A stretch of 64,000 nucleotides of DNA from Bdellovibrionales bacterium (GCA_005801425.1 SYDY01000098.1:1-64000); one strand, 5' to 3'; shown: positions 6,996 to 16,745, numbered from the stretch's first letter. The notes: generated by a model from the letters alone, not told the origin. Numbers and translations are program-made.

Positions 6996-9188
6996 ATGAA
7001 ATACACGCCGATGTTTTTATCCAGAAAATTTATTTGGATCCCTGCTATGGGTTTTGCCCTTGCAGGTTGTACTGGGAGTTCGAGCACTTCAGGTGCTGGA
7101 AGAAATGGTGGCACGGTTGAGGCGTTGAGCCTCCCGCCGGATTTATCGGTGATCCATTTTGATGACGACACACCTGCAGGTGCTTTGGTCTCGCGTGCGA
7201 TTGGAGCAAATCTTCCCGCCAATTCTCCCGAACTGAATTTGGACCACGAAGCGGTAGGTCCATTGCAGACGGTGGATATGATCCTCTGCATGCTTAAGCA
7301 TTTTAAATACGAAGAGCACATGAAAACCGGTGACGAATGCGATGGTGATGCAGGCTATGGCGTAAAAATGGGCTTAAGCCAGTGTCAGTCGTCTGGCGGC
7401 AATTCAGATGCAGGAAGCGATGTGAAAGTGATTACGGTGAAATCGTGTCGTCGCGATGCAGATGCTCCACACACCGTCAAAGTGAGCTTTGATATGGAGG
7501 GTGGTCGTCTTTTTGCTGAAGCAACGATTTACGCCGCACCTGCATCGTCCGACAGTGCTACTTCTGGTTATTTTGGGAAATTTATCTTGGCGTGGAAACA
7601 TTCATCAGGGCAGTCCCAAGGGGCGTTGTGGACGGTCGCTGACACAAATGGTGTGATTGATGCTGAAGGAAATGCCCAAAATGGTTGGCGATTTAGGGAA
7701 GAAATGGGTGACGATTCTTCCAGTGCGGCATTGGTAGTTGATGCTGGCAAGCGTTATGCGAGTGTTAGTTCTCGACGTGGGGATGATTCGGAAACATACA
7801 GCGTTTCTGAATACGGAAATTATTTTAAAATTGGCGATACAGTGATTGAACAATGTTTTGATAAAACGCAATTCACGGAAGAAATTTGGAGTTATGATGT
7901 TTGGAAGAAAGTGGAAAATGAAAATACATATACATGGGAAGAGGTAACGCCACCGAAAGCGTCGGTGCAGTTTCAATCGGCGAGTGGATGCTATGGTAAC
8001 CTTAATCGCTACGGCGTGTATGTGGACCAACGGTGTAGTCTTGACGATGGCGCCCAAGTGAAAGAATCGCTCCCCGGAAATAATGGCCGCACGCTTACCT
8101 ACGTAAAGAAAATTGGAAAACTTGAGCAAAAAACGCCACGTTCGGTTGCACTTTCTGATTTGCATGGGCGTTTGTTTGAGACCTGGTCGAATAATTACAC
8201 TTTGTCAGGCTCAACGCTCACGCTTGCAGTGAATAATGGACAAGGCGATCAACTGAATCTTCAAGTGAAATATATTGCGGATGGGTTTTATGCGGTGAAA
8301 GCAGCGCATCAAACAAACAATGGAAATCCAAGTTGGGTTGATGTTGATGACGTGCCGATCACCGGTCAACTCAATATGTATGATGTGAGCAATAATAGCG
8401 ATGCGAGCTATGATGGCAGTTCTTTAACGCTCACCACGTATGATCGTCGTACGATCAACCCTGGTGAGTTGAGTAATTATGCAATCGAAGGTGTGGTTGA
8501 TTTTGTCGATTTCGATAATTCTTCGAACACATATACGTTTAATGTCAACGATTACATGCTGTTGAATGGTACTGAAGAGATGGTTGGCAATGCATCAGAT
8601 AACAATTATCGTCGATTGAAACTTAATCATGCGACAGGTGACTCAGCAAACCTGATATTTGAATGGCACGACGGATGGGGCAACGATGGGCAATCAAACA
8701 CACGCAAAGAAATGTCATGGGAAAATTTCCAAGGCCTAAAAGAGGGCAGTGCCTATGTGACCGTCGAAGATCCGTTGATGTTTAATTACAGTATTGATGT
8801 GAGTGATTTACGATCAGAATCGGCTTCTGCGTCTGCTGGTGACCGTGTTGATTTTCAATATGTGGGCCCAGGCCAATTGTGGGGCATTCAGGGTTCGCAA
8901 GATAATCAAGGCCGTTGGCACCCCAATTTCAGTTTGAAAGATGGTGTGATTGTTCAAGGCAGCGATAATGCAGAATACGCTGTATATGCAACGCGTGGGT
9001 CGCGTCTCATGACGCCGCAATTAGATAATAACTCTGATGCTCTTGTTGCTTGTACTGCGATGGGCAATGGTTCTGCACCTGCCGCACCTACGCATTTGCC
9101 ATCGATATCGCCCAGTGAATTCACCGATGCACCTGTGAGCGTCGAGGCTCCAACCATTCTTGAAGATTGGACTGTTGTTACGCCGTAA
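6996..9188 (+). CDS. Large surface lipoprotein, paralog of the downstream gene
   Basis: A 730-residue protein from the ATG at 6996, chosen because GAGAG lies at the right distance and the signal peptide then starts cleanly. The signal ends in a lipobox (FALAGC), so it should be lipidated on Cys. Acidic, Asn/Ser/Gly-rich strand-forming sequence follows, with scattered Cys. Conserved blocks shared with the next gene include LDHEAVGP-LQTVDMILCMLKH, FGKFILAWKHSSG-GALWT, EEIWSYDVWKKV, MSWENFQGL and the ending SLKDGVIVQGSDNAEYAVYATRGSRLM. No known domain is recognised. It probably forms a beta-rich outer-membrane or surface protein. The two genes form a tandem duplication. Confidence 0.8.
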   Translation: MKYTPMFLSRKFIWIPAMGFALAGCTGSSSTSGAGRNGGTVEALSLPPDLSVIHFDDDTPAGALVSRAIGANLPANSPELNLDHEAVGPLQTVDMILCMLKHFKYEEHMKTGDECDGDAGYGVKMGLSQCQSSGGNSDAGSDVKVITVKSCRRDADAPHTVKVSFDMEGGRLFAEATIYAAPASSDSATSGYFGKFILAWKHSSGQSQGALWTVADTNGVIDAEGNAQNGWRFREEMGDDSSSAALVVDAGKRYASVSSRRGDDSETYSVSEYGNYFKIGDTVIEQCFDKTQFTEEIWSYDVWKKVENENTYTWEEVTPPKASVQFQSASGCYGNLNRYGVYVDQRCSLDDGAQVKESLPGNNGRTLTYVKKIGKLEQKTPRSVALSDLHGRLFETWSNNYTLSGSTLTLAVNNGQGDQLNLQVKYIADGFYAVKAAHQTNNGNPSWVDVDDVPITGQLNMYDVSNNSDASYDGSSLTLTTYDRRTINPGELSNYAIEGVVDFVDFDNSSNTYTFNVNDYMLLNGTEEMVGNASDNNYRRLKLNHATGDSANLIFEWHDGWGNDGQSNTRKEMSWENFQGLKEGSAYVTVEDPLMFNYSIDVSDLRSESASASAGDRVDFQYVGPGQLWGIQGSQDNQGRWHPNFSLKDGVIVQGSDNAEYAVYATRGSRLMTPQLDNNSDALVACTAMGNGSAPAAPTHLPSISPSEFTDAPVSVEAPTILEDWTVVTP

Positions 9189-9204
9189 TCAATGTAGCGA
9201 CCAT

Positions 9205-9315
9205 GGGTTCCCGCCTTCGCGGGAATGACGTCTTGTTTGTCTGTGTTCCATCTTCGTGGGAATGACGTCTCTACTATTTATTATTTCTCGCCATTTCCGC
9301 GAAAGCGGGAACCCA
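9205..9315. repeat. Cluster of family-B palindromic repeats
   Basis: Three copies of a repeat with the pattern GGTTCCCGCnnTCGCGGGAA and a TGACG end lie between the two lipoprotein genes. A full copy is at 9205-9230, a truncated one at 9247-9268, and an inverted one at 9294-9315 (CCGCGAAAGCGGGAACCCAG). The related form with GGGGATCCAG occurs at 17798-17824, 34888-34979 and 44601-44668. Each is a hairpin with a stem of about 10 bp. The 267 bases between the two genes hold little else; no T-rich terminator follows the first gene. Confidence 0.8.
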
Positions 9316-9455
9316 GTACGTACATATGCACACAAAACGTGTACCCACAGTACCAAAAAATTACATCAAAATAAACAAGCGCAACGCAAAAACTCGTGGA
9401 ACAATTATTCATGTTTCCCGAAATGGGCTTTTGCGTTTTGAAAGCGAGTTGTGTG

Positions 9456-12400
9456 ATGAAATGCAGTGGTTTGTATTTATCGAGAAAGTTTTTATGGGTG
9501 CCTGCTGTAGCCCTTGGGCTTGCGGGCTGCACAGGCGGTTCTAGTTCTACAGGCTTGGATAGTGGCGGTGGCGGCGGTGGTGGCGGTGACGTTGCTGCAC
9601 TTAGCCTACCAAGTGATTTGGCTTTGGTGGATTTTGATAGCGACGAAAATCCAAATGCATTGGTGTCGCGTGCGGTGAATGAATCCGTAAATAAACCTCA
9701 ACTTAATTTTGATCACGATGTGATGCGGCCGATACAGCAGGCTGAGATGATCCTCTGTTTTTTTGATCACCTTAAATACCAAGACAACGACAATTGTGAA
9801 CCTTACGGTGTGCTTATGGACATGAGTCTGTGTGAAAGCGGTGCCTCAGAAAAGACCGAAGAAAACGCTCAGCAAGAGGGCTCACAGTCCATGACTGTGA
9901 CGGTGTTGTCGTGCCAGGAGACGCCAGAATCACCTCTTCGCGTTCAGTTGAGCTTTGAGGGCGATGGTGGTGATCGTTTGTTTGTGGAAGCTGTGATTTA
10001 CGCAGGTCCTGTTCCTGATGGTGGAGGCAGTGCAAAAGGTGATTTTGGGAAATTTATTTTATCGTGGCGAGAGGGCAATGATAACAGTGGTGCGTTGTGG
10101 ACTTTGGGTGAAACAGAAGATGGCATACTGACTTCAGAGGGGTCGGCTCAGAAGGGATGGAGCTTCTATGAATCATCGGCACGTGGTGATGGTGGTTCAG
10201 AGAGGTCCCGTGCGAAGATGGTGGTAGGGACCACCGGCCGTCGTGCGAGCGTGGGGCTGGAAAGAGGAGGCAGTGAGACATCGTATACGGTGTTTACTGC
10301 TTCTGATAGCGATAAATTTGTTATCAGGCCAGTGGGCGGATTAGCAGAATGCTATGACAAACAAGAATATAACGAGGAGATCTGGTCGTATGATATTTCT
10401 AAAAAAGTGGGCAATAACCAGGTTCCTGTTGAGTTGACCACTGCCTTACAATTTAAAGGCGATGCGATTTGTAAGAGACCCTTGTCAGAAAAGATATCGT
10501 CTTGCCCGGTGGGCGCAAGCACAACGGTTGAAGGTACTCAAACCTTCTGCACCAAAACAGAAACAGTTCGTGGTAATTTGGACCGATGGGGTGTGCGTCT
10601 TCACGATTATTATTGTTCCATGGAAAATGGGACGAAGGTTCATGAAGAGAATTTTTCCCGAGGACCAGGTTCGTCTCAAGGTCGCGAGCTTACGTATGTG
10701 AAAACAACGGGACGCATGGAATATCGTGAGTCGCGTAAGATCAAATTGAGTGATTTGGGCGATCGTACATTTCTTCTTAGAGATATGGGAAGCAACTATA
10801 CAGTAACCAAGAACGAAGGTGCTGATACTGTCACATTGGCGAAGCGTGATTTTAATTTCGGCGGTGGTGGCAGTACCATTACGCCAGCTCCAGGCCGTGG
10901 GCTTCCTTCAGAGGGTGGTACCAGCGGTGGCACGCCTCCTCCAGGGTGTGAGGGATGCAATTTTTCGACACATCATTGTGAAGTCATAAATGGTCAAGGT
11001 ACATGCAAGGAAGGCGCTGGTGGCCAACCTCCTCCTTCAGGTGGTGGCAGTAACCAACCTCCTCCAGAGTGCGAAAATGTATCATGTTCTTCGACTCAAC
11101 ATTGTGAACCGGTCAATGGCGCAGGTGTATGCAAGGATAATCCCGTATGCAGCAATCCTGCATGTACACCGGATCAACATTGTGAAGGACCCGTTGGGAG
11201 TACACAATGTGTTTCCAACCAGCCTCCTTCGGACACCGGATCCGGTTGCAGTCCCGCATGTGAGTCTGGAATGCATTGCGATTACAATACGCGTGTATGC
11301 GTCGCAGGCCAACCTCCTGCAGGTGGTACCCAACCTACCATGTGTTCTCCTGATGTCGCTGAAAGGCAAAATTGTGGATCGGGGAAAATGTGCGTGATTA
11401 AGGACAACGCGCCAACATGTGTTGAGGGTGGCCAACCACCTGCGGGTGGTGGTCAACCTCCTCCTGGTGGTAATCAACCCCCTGCAGGTGGTGGTCAACC
11501 TCCTCCTGGTGACAATGGCGGTGGCATGGTGCCATCGATGAAACAATTTGTAATCGAAGTAAAATACATGCCTGCTGTGGGCAACAGTAAAGCAGGTTTC
11601 TACGCTTTGCGTGTTGCGGAAGAAAATTTACAACCACCTGCCATGGGGACAACGGCAGGCAAGGGAATGTCTGAAAGACCACAGTTTAAAAAGGTTGATC
11701 CTCCTTTTCTTTTGATGTCTCAAATTGACGAAACATCAAACTCAGGGCCTGGTTCACCTCCTATGTTTCCCTTTAATAAAATGCTTTGGATGCAATCCAA
11801 TGGAAGTGACAGTCCGGTCACTTATATGCAAGGCGACGACAGTGTGCGTGAACAATTCTCAGGAACCATCGCACCCAATGCTGCGATACTTAAGGATCTT
11901 GATGCTGATGAAGACGGTGTTGTTGAATTTGTGGATGATGGCATGAGGTTTGGTCCGGATGCGGCTACAGTGGCGACCTACCATTTTGTTCTGGCTGAGT
12001 ACATGCTGTATTCCACGAAAACGGATGATGATGGAGAGATAGTCAAAGACATAGCGATGAAATATTCGGAAACTTCTCTCTCATCGACAGATTTCCGCGG
12101 CTTTGATCGTGGCTTACGTCTTAAAGATGCAACCGAAGAACAACAGGAAATGTTCTTTAATTGGTTCGATGGAGGTTCTATTATGATGGATCCTGCCTCG
12201 ATGAATGGAGGTGATGTGACCACCCAAGCGACGGAAATGCTATGGGAGAATTTCCAGGGGCTTACAGAGAGCGATGGCTCTTATGCCACTTTGGGAGAGG
12301 CAATTCGTTTCACGTATCGTCATACAAAAGAAAATGATCGTGTGGGCGATGACAATGGTAAGCAGTATGGCCAATCCTTCATGTTGCAGTACATGGGTCG

Positions 12401-12755
12401 TGGTCAGTTGTTTGGTCTCCCAGGTGAGTATGACGACCAAGGTCGTTACCACCCGTTCTTCAGTTTGAAAGACGATGTGGTGCTCACCGCCGACGATGGT
12501 ACGGAATATCTTGTAAAGGCCATCCAGGGTGCACGCCGCATGAAAAAGTTAACGGGTGCGGATGCATGTTCTTCGATCACAGCGACGACAGGACCTGGGG
12601 CACCCGATGGGTTGCCTTATGATGCCGCATCCAATGAGACAGTGACCCCAAGCAATTACACGGAGTCTTATGCTATTTCGGATGATGAGATTGATATTCT
12701 CGTGAACTGGGTGCTTTATCCGAGCACAGGGGTGCCGGCTGTGCTTACCGAATAA
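9456..12755 (+). CDS. Giant surface lipoprotein with Cys-rich and Pro/Gly repeat insert
   Basis: Starting at ATG 9456, which gives a clean lipoprotein signal (FLWVPAVALGLAGC), the product is 1099 residues. After the lipid Cys come a Gly8 tract and a region similar to the whole first half of the upstream paralog. At about nt 10855-11535 an insert of roughly 225 residues interrupts this similarity. It has five short Cys-rich modules of EGF-like spacing (for example CSSTQHCEPVNGAGVCK) joined by QPP linkers, then a (QPP[AP]GG[GN])n tract. The second half again matches the paralog (MLWENFQGL, SLKDDVVLTADDGTEYLVKAIQGARRM). DLDADEDGVVEF at about nt 11898-11933 resembles an EF-hand calcium loop. Surface adhesion or a spacer role is inferred. 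A terminator follows. Confidence 0.8.
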   Translation: MKCSGLYLSRKFLWVPAVALGLAGCTGGSSSTGLDSGGGGGGGGDVAALSLPSDLALVDFDSDENPNALVSRAVNESVNKPQLNFDHDVMRPIQQAEMILCFFDHLKYQDNDNCEPYGVLMDMSLCESGASEKTEENAQQEGSQSMTVTVLSCQETPESPLRVQLSFEGDGGDRLFVEAVIYAGPVPDGGGSAKGDFGKFILSWREGNDNSGALWTLGETEDGILTSEGSAQKGWSFYESSARGDGGSERSRAKMVVGTTGRRASVGLERGGSETSYTVFTASDSDKFVIRPVGGLAECYDKQEYNEEIWSYDISKKVGNNQVPVELTTALQFKGDAICKRPLSEKISSCPVGASTTVEGTQTFCTKTETVRGNLDRWGVRLHDYYCSMENGTKVHEENFSRGPGSSQGRELTYVKTTGRMEYRESRKIKLSDLGDRTFLLRDMGSNYTVTKNEGADTVTLAKRDFNFGGGGSTITPAPGRGLPSEGGTSGGTPPPGCEGCNFSTHHCEVINGQGTCKEGAGGQPPPSGGGSNQPPPECENVSCSSTQHCEPVNGAGVCKDNPVCSNPACTPDQHCEGPVGSTQCVSNQPPSDTGSGCSPACESGMHCDYNTRVCVAGQPPAGGTQPTMCSPDVAERQNCGSGKMCVIKDNAPTCVEGGQPPAGGGQPPPGGNQPPAGGGQPPPGDNGGGMVPSMKQFVIEVKYMPAVGNSKAGFYALRVAEENLQPPAMGTTAGKGMSERPQFKKVDPPFLLMSQIDETSNSGPGSPPMFPFNKMLWMQSNGSDSPVTYMQGDDSVREQFSGTIAPNAAILKDLDADEDGVVEFVDDGMRFGPDAATVATYHFVLAEYMLYSTKTDDDGEIVKDIAMKYSETSLSSTDFRGFDRGLRLKDATEEQQEMFFNWFDGGSIMMDPASMNGGDVTTQATEMLWENFQGLTESDGSYATLGEAIRFTYRHTKENDRVGDDNGKQYGQSFMLQYMGRGQLFGLPGEYDDQGRYHPFFSLKDDVVLTADDGTEYLVKAIQGARRMKKLTGADACSSITATTGPGAPDGLPYDAASNETVTPSNYTESYAISDDEIDILVNWVLYPSTGVPAVLTE
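11430..11513 (+). repeat. Tandem 21-bp coding repeat (QPPxGGx)
   Basis: Four 21-bp units, also readable as two 42-bp units, encode repeats of the type QPP[A/P]GG[G/N]. Looser copies lie further upstream in the same insert. The flexible Pro/Gly linker separates the Cys-rich modules from the second paralog-like half of the lipoprotein. Confidence 0.8.
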
Positions 12756-12772
12756 ATAAAAGTTCTTTCATA

Positions 12773-12809
12773 GGGCGGCTCAGGGGCAACCTTGGGCCGC
12801 CTTTTTTTT
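12773..12809 (+). terminator. Rho-independent terminator after the giant lipoprotein gene
   Basis: A GC-rich stem (GGGCGGC...on the left, GGGCCGCC on the right, with a small bulge) is followed by eight T residues. It lies about 20 bases after the stop codon. Confidence 0.8.
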
Positions 12810-12824
12810 GCTTGATTTGCAACA

Positions 12825-13026
12825 CGTATCGATCACTATCTGAAGAAGGCTGTGACGTCGCTTTGTAAAAAACGTGGTTGGAAGATCAATCGCTTCGTTG
12901 AAGATGCGCTGACTGAAAAATTGGAAGAGCTTGCTGATTTGGAAGATCTCGCATTGATACGCAAAAAAAACCTCACGGCCATTATCTGAAGTGATCCAAA
13001 GTCTTGGGCTTTGTGATTACATATAG
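12825..13026 (+). pseudogene. Remnant of a ribbon-helix-helix type antitoxin gene
   Basis: Between the terminator and a palindromic repeat, the plus strand encodes about 49 residues without a start codon: RIDHYLKKAV, then CKKRGWKINRFVEDAL, then EKLEELADLEDL. This looks like a CopG/RHH-type DNA-binding antitoxin. In the present frame it ends abnormally after a run of eight A (12963-12970). If one A is removed, the frame continues to a stop at 13024-13026 with RPLSEVIQSLGL, a typical antitoxin C-terminus. The gene has therefore lost its 5' end and carries a frameshift. No toxin gene is nearby. The 333-base gap also holds a terminator and the family-A palindrome. Confidence 0.65.
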
Positions 13027-13045
13027 TTATCGCTGAATACAGGGC

Positions 13046-13065
13046 GGGCGGTTCGCGAACCGCCC
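13046..13065. repeat. Family-A palindromic repeat
   Basis: An exact copy of the 20-bp palindrome found at 6-25 and 78-97, again followed by CTACA. It sits 23 bases beyond the stop of the minus-strand M20 peptidase gene. Confidence 0.85.
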
Positions 13066-13088
13066 CTACAAGAGAACAACAGAAAATC

Positions 13089-14447
13089 CTACGTCACCAC
13101 CCGCCACACCGCATCCATGAACGCACGAAGTCCCCACAAAAATCCATCGACGGGAATGCGTTCGTTGTGGCCATGGTACATGCTTGCAAAGTGCATATCG
13201 GGTGGAAGTTTCACAGGAACAAAACCGTAACATTTGGCACCGAGCGCCATGTAAATAGGACTGTCGGTAAATCCTGGGATCATGTTGGCTACGACATGAG
13301 ATCCAGGATCATGATCCTGGATCACCTGTGTAAGCAACGCCATCATGGGATCGTTCGCATCGCTCACTGCCCCTTCGTAAAATTTGTCCACACGAATTTC
13401 AAAACCATCACCGATCACTGTTTTAAGTTCGCGCACAAAATCATCTGAGGTTTGTCCTGGAAGTACGCGGCCATCAACGTGCATCGTTGCGCTTCCGGGA
13501 ACCACGTTTATTTTACTGCCTGCATGAAACATGGTGGGGTTGGCGGTGTTGCGCAGATAGCTATCAAACGTGCGTGCAAGTGCTTGGTCCGGAAATAAAC
13601 TTAAAATAAACGGCGCAAGCGAAGGCACGCGCAACAAAGGCAACATGTGGGCCACGACGCCTTGTTGCGTTGCTGCAATTTGTTTTAAAAAATCATCGAT
13701 GACGGGATGATGATGATAAGGGAAACGCGTGCGTGCGAGTTTATGCGCGGCTTCAGCCAAACGCGGCAATGCGGCGTCAGGTGCGGGAATACTTCCGTGT
13801 CCAGGTGTGCCGGTTGCGGTGATGGTGCACCAGCAAATACCTTTTTCGGCAATTTGGATTGGGTAAATTCGTTTGCCGCCAAAGTGCAGTGTGAATGCAC
13901 CGACTTCGTTGAACACATATTCGGCAGTGATTTTTTCGGGATGATATTGCGCAAGCCATCGACTGCCGTAGTCACTGCCGGATTCTTCGTCGGCGCAGGC
14001 CACCATGATCACATCGCGTTTCAAGGGAACGTCACTGCGCTTTAATGCGCGTAAGGTGGCGAGCGACATCGCCGTCATGTTTTTCATATCGATGGTGCCG
14101 CGTCCGTAGAGCACACCGTCTTTGATATCGGCTGCAAAAGGCGGCGCATCCCAATGGGCTGTTTCTGTGGCAGACACCACATCCACATGGGAACTTAGTA
14201 AAAGTGGCTTTTTGCTTCCATCGCCATACATGCGCACCACCAGATTGCCGCGCCCAGGGGCACTTTCCAGCACCTCGGGCTCAAATCCGTCGCACCTAAG
14301 CGCCTCTGCGAGCCACTGGACGGCCGCAAGCTCATTCCCTGGGGGATTGGATGTGTCGAAACGCAGAAGGGTACGGAAAGCCTCCAGGGCTTCGTGTTCA
14401 AAACTGGGATCCTGTGCGTATGGAGCGTTCATGGGGCCTGTTGTCAT
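13089..14447 (-). CDS. M20 family metallopeptidase (ArgE/DapE-like)
   Basis: About 452 residues from the ATG at 14447, chosen because GGAAG lies 5 bases upstream and it avoids overlap with the divergent ribE gene. The dinuclear-zinc residues of the family are present: H in LLSSHVDVVS, D in GRGTIDMKN, and the catalytic Glu pair in CADEESGSDYG. The dimerisation domain follows (TGTPGHGSIPAPD), and a late His in MYHGHNERIP supplies another ligand. Such enzymes hydrolyse N-acyl amino acids or dipeptides (acetylornithine deacetylase, carboxypeptidase G2 and similar). The exact substrate is not clear. It is cytosolic, stands alone, and shares an intergenic region of about 70 bases with the riboflavin operon. 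Confidence 0.88.
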   Translation of the reverse strand: MTTGPMNAPYAQDPSFEHEALEAFRTLLRFDTSNPPGNELAAVQWLAEALRCDGFEPEVLESAPGRGNLVVRMYGDGSKKPLLLSSHVDVVSATETAHWDAPPFAADIKDGVLYGRGTIDMKNMTAMSLATLRALKRSDVPLKRDVIMVACADEESGSDYGSRWLAQYHPEKITAEYVFNEVGAFTLHFGGKRIYPIQIAEKGICWCTITATGTPGHGSIPAPDAALPRLAEAAHKLARTRFPYHHHPVIDDFLKQIAATQQGVVAHMLPLLRVPSLAPFILSLFPDQALARTFDSYLRNTANPTMFHAGSKINVVPGSATMHVDGRVLPGQTSDDFVRELKTVIGDGFEIRVDKFYEGAVSDANDPMMALLTQVIQDHDPGSHVVANMIPGFTDSPIYMALGAKCYGFVPVKLPPDMHFASMYHGHNERIPVDGFLWGLRAFMDAVWRVVT

Positions 14448-14516
14448 CACATCTTCCGAATGTAGGCAACCATCCGCCTTGTAGCTTTCCGTGGTTCCGT
14501 GGTTATGTCGCGCCGC

Positions 14517-15119
14517 ATGTTTACGGGTTTGGTCGAATCGATTGCCAAGGTGTGCTTGGCTCACGGTGATGCACCGCGTGAGCTGGGTCTTGATGTGCCG
14601 TGGCCGGTTGAAAGTATCGAACTCGGTGATTCTATCGCCATCGATGGTTGTTGTCTTACTGTGGTGCGTAAAGAGCCGGATCGGCTCTATTTTGAAGCAG
14701 CCGCAGAAACCCTAAGGTTGACCACACTGGGAACTTTGCAAGTGGGCGACGTGGTGAATGTCGAACGTGCCATGCAACTGGGTGCACGTTTGGGGGGACA
14801 CCTGGTCCAGGGGCATGTGGATGGTGTGGCCTACGTGGTGAATATCCGCGATGAAGGTGCCACACGCTATATTTACCTTCGAATTCCCCATGATGTGGCC
14901 ATTTTGAGTTGTATACGCGGTAGTATTTGTCTGGCAGGTGTTTCGCTGACTATCGCCGATTTAAAAGATTTGATTCTTACGGTGGCTATTATTCCCCACA
15001 CGATGGCAGCCACGACCATCGGCACCTGGAAACTCGGTACCTCTGTTAATATTGAAGCAGATCTCGTAGGACGCTACCTCCATCGATTTTGGACGACACG
15101 GCAGGAAGATAAACTATGA
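14517..15119 (+). CDS. ribE: Riboflavin synthase, alpha subunit
   Basis: A 200-residue protein starting at MFTGLVE, the universal start of this enzyme; in-frame start codons a few bases upstream are less likely. It contains two copies of the lumazine-binding barrel: GLVESIAKV...[14 protein letters not shown], and [16 protein letters not shown]...[10 protein letters not shown]. It converts two molecules of 6,7-dimethyl-8-ribityllumazine into riboflavin and a pyrimidinedione. The second barrel has AGVSLTI where NGVSLTV is usual. Its stop overlaps the ribB start by 4 bases (ATGA), so this is the first gene of an overlapping riboflavin operon. No FMN riboswitch consensus is visible upstream. Confidence 0.95.
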   Translation: MFTGLVESIAKVCLAHGDAPRELGLDVPWPVESIELGDSIAIDGCCLTVVRKEPDRLYFEAAAETLRLTTLGTLQVGDVVNVERAMQLGARLGGHLVQGHVDGVAYVVNIRDEGATRYIYLRIPHDVAILSCIRGSICLAGVSLTIADLKDLILTVAIIPHTMAATTIGTWKLGTSVNIEADLVGRYLHRFWTTRQEDKL

Positions 15120-16258
15120 GTAAAAAGCGTGTGGAACGTGCCATTGAAGACATCAAACAAGGGCGCATGGTTATTTTGGTGGATGATGAAGATCGCGAAA
15201 ATGAAGGCGATTTATGCATGGCGGCGGAATGCGTAACGCCCGAAGCCATCAATTTTATGGCCAAATATGGCCGTGGTTTGATTTGCCTCACGCTGACGGA
15301 AGAACGTTTGCGCGAACTTGATATTCCTATGATGGTGCAGCACAACACGAGCACGTTTTCTACCGCATTTACGGTGAGTATCGAAGCGCGCGAAGGTGTG
15401 AGCACGGGGATCAGTGCATCTGATCGTGCAAGAACGATTTTACAAGCCGTGGATCCTGCATGCAAACCCGATGATCTTTCGCGTCCTGGGCACATCTTTC
15501 CGCTTCGTGCCATGCCGGGTGGTGTGCTTGTTCGCACGGGTCAAACCGAAGGTGCTGTTGATTTGGCGCGCATGGCAGGTCTTAAGCCCGCAGGTGTTGT
15601 GTGCGAAGTGATGAACGACGATGGAACCATGGCGCGCATGCCCGATCTTGAAGAATTTGCGCGTACACACGATATGATTGTTGTGACCATTGCTGACTTG
15701 ATCGAGTACCGCTTGCAAACCGAATCGGTGGTTTCGCGTCTTGCCACGCGCACATGGGAGCACCCTCGCTTTGGTGAATTCACTATGCATGTGTACGGCA
15801 CTGCCATTAACGAGTGTGAACATGTGGCGTTGGTGAAAGGTAATCTTTCGGGTGATGCCCCATTGGTGCGTGTGCAAGCTGGGGGTGCTGAATCGTTTGG
15901 TCGCAGTTTTTTAAGTGAAGGGCGCGCGAGTATGGATGCGGCGCTTGAGCGCATTCATGCCGAAGGGCGCGGCGCCGTGGTTTTGATCGAACGTGATATG
16001 GATTGCCGTCGTTTGTCGGGTGATGCCAACAAGCATGCGGCACAAGCGGTGGCTGAAAAATCCCGTCCAGGACCGCTGCGTGAACTTGGCATTGGTGCGC
16101 AGATCCTCAGGGATCTGGGATTGCATCATTTGCGGATCTTAAGCGATCATCCCGATAAACCGCTTAAAGGACTCGAAGGTTACGATTTGTTGGTAGAAAG
16201 TATTGAACCGCTGTCTGCATCTGCAGACGCAGTGGTGTTGAGGTTGCATCATGGGTGA
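15116..16258 (+). CDS. ribB: DHBP synthase with degenerate GTP cyclohydrolase II domain (RibBX type)
   Basis: A 380-residue fusion. Residues 1-205 are a complete 3,4-dihydroxy-2-butanone-4-phosphate synthase ([41 protein letters not shown], then [11 protein letters not shown]), which makes the four-carbon precursor from ribulose 5-phosphate. Residues about 210-380 align with GTP cyclohydrolase II, but the three zinc-binding Cys are gone: the usual ECLTGD and RCDCG read GNLSGD and VQAGG. The QEGRG motif is also lost. This matches the RibBX variant known from Proteobacteria, in which only the DHBP half is active, so a genuine GTP cyclohydrolase II should be encoded elsewhere. It overlaps ribH by 8 bases. 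Confidence 0.92.
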   Translation: MSKKRVERAIEDIKQGRMVILVDDEDRENEGDLCMAAECVTPEAINFMAKYGRGLICLTLTEERLRELDIPMMVQHNTSTFSTAFTVSIEAREGVSTGISASDRARTILQAVDPACKPDDLSRPGHIFPLRAMPGGVLVRTGQTEGAVDLARMAGLKPAGVVCEVMNDDGTMARMPDLEEFARTHDMIVVTIADLIEYRLQTESVVSRLATRTWEHPRFGEFTMHVYGTAINECEHVALVKGNLSGDAPLVRVQAGGAESFGRSFLSEGRASMDAALERIHAEGRGAVVLIERDMDCRRLSGDANKHAAQAVAEKSRPGPLRELGIGAQILRDLGLHHLRILSDHPDKPLKGLEGYDLLVESIEPLSASADAVVLRLHHG

Positions 16259-16745
16259 AGAATGCTGTGGCGATGGACGTTATTTTGAAGGCAATGTGGT
16301 GGGAACCGGCGTACGCGTGGCACTTGTTGTTTCGCGTTTTAACCAGTTCGTAACCTCTAAATTGCTTGAAGGTGCCCACGAAACATTGGTGCGCCATGGT
16401 GTGGAACCGAGCGATGTGGATATTGCCTGGGTTCCGGGTGCTTTTGAATTGCCACTTGCGGCAGCACGTTTGGCTAAGACAGGTCGTTATGATGCAATTG
16501 TGTGTTTGGGCGCGGTGATCCGCGGGGCTACGGCGCATTTTGATTATGTGTCCGGTCAGGTTGCAAGCGGTATTGCGCGTGTGGCGCTTGATACCGATTT
16601 GCCTGTCATTTTTGGTGTGCTGACCACCGATACCTTGGAACAGGCGATTGATCGTTCCGGTGGAAAAGCCGGTAACAAAGGCCATGAAGCGGCCGTCAGT
16701 GCCATTGAAATGGTGCAACTTTTAGGATCGTTTGATGCGACGTAA
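16251..16745 (+). CDS. ribH: 6,7-dimethyl-8-ribityllumazine synthase
   Basis: A 164-residue protein with the family motifs intact: [16 protein letters not shown] (about 28-43), [12 protein letters not shown] (about 60-71) and [16 protein letters not shown] (about 84-99) with the substrate-binding residues and catalytic His, followed by [11 protein letters not shown]. It joins the DHBP unit to the pyrimidine to make lumazine, the substrate of RibE. Two Cys at residues 5-6 in the short N-terminal tail are unusual. It overlaps ribB at its start and nusB at its end (11 bases), so translation of the whole block is likely coupled. Confidence 0.95.
   Translation: MGEECCGDGRYFEGNVVGTGVRVALVVSRFNQFVTSKLLEGAHETLVRHGVEPSDVDIAWVPGAFELPLAAARLAKTGRYDAIVCLGAVIRGATAHFDYVSGQVASGIARVALDTDLPVIFGVLTTDTLEQAIDRSGGKAGNKGHEAAVSAIEMVQLLGSFDAT

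Noticed and set aside
14448-14516. Possible FMN riboswitch before ribE
   Set aside because: The divergent gap is about 70 bases, too short for the aptamer, and its conserved blocks are absent.
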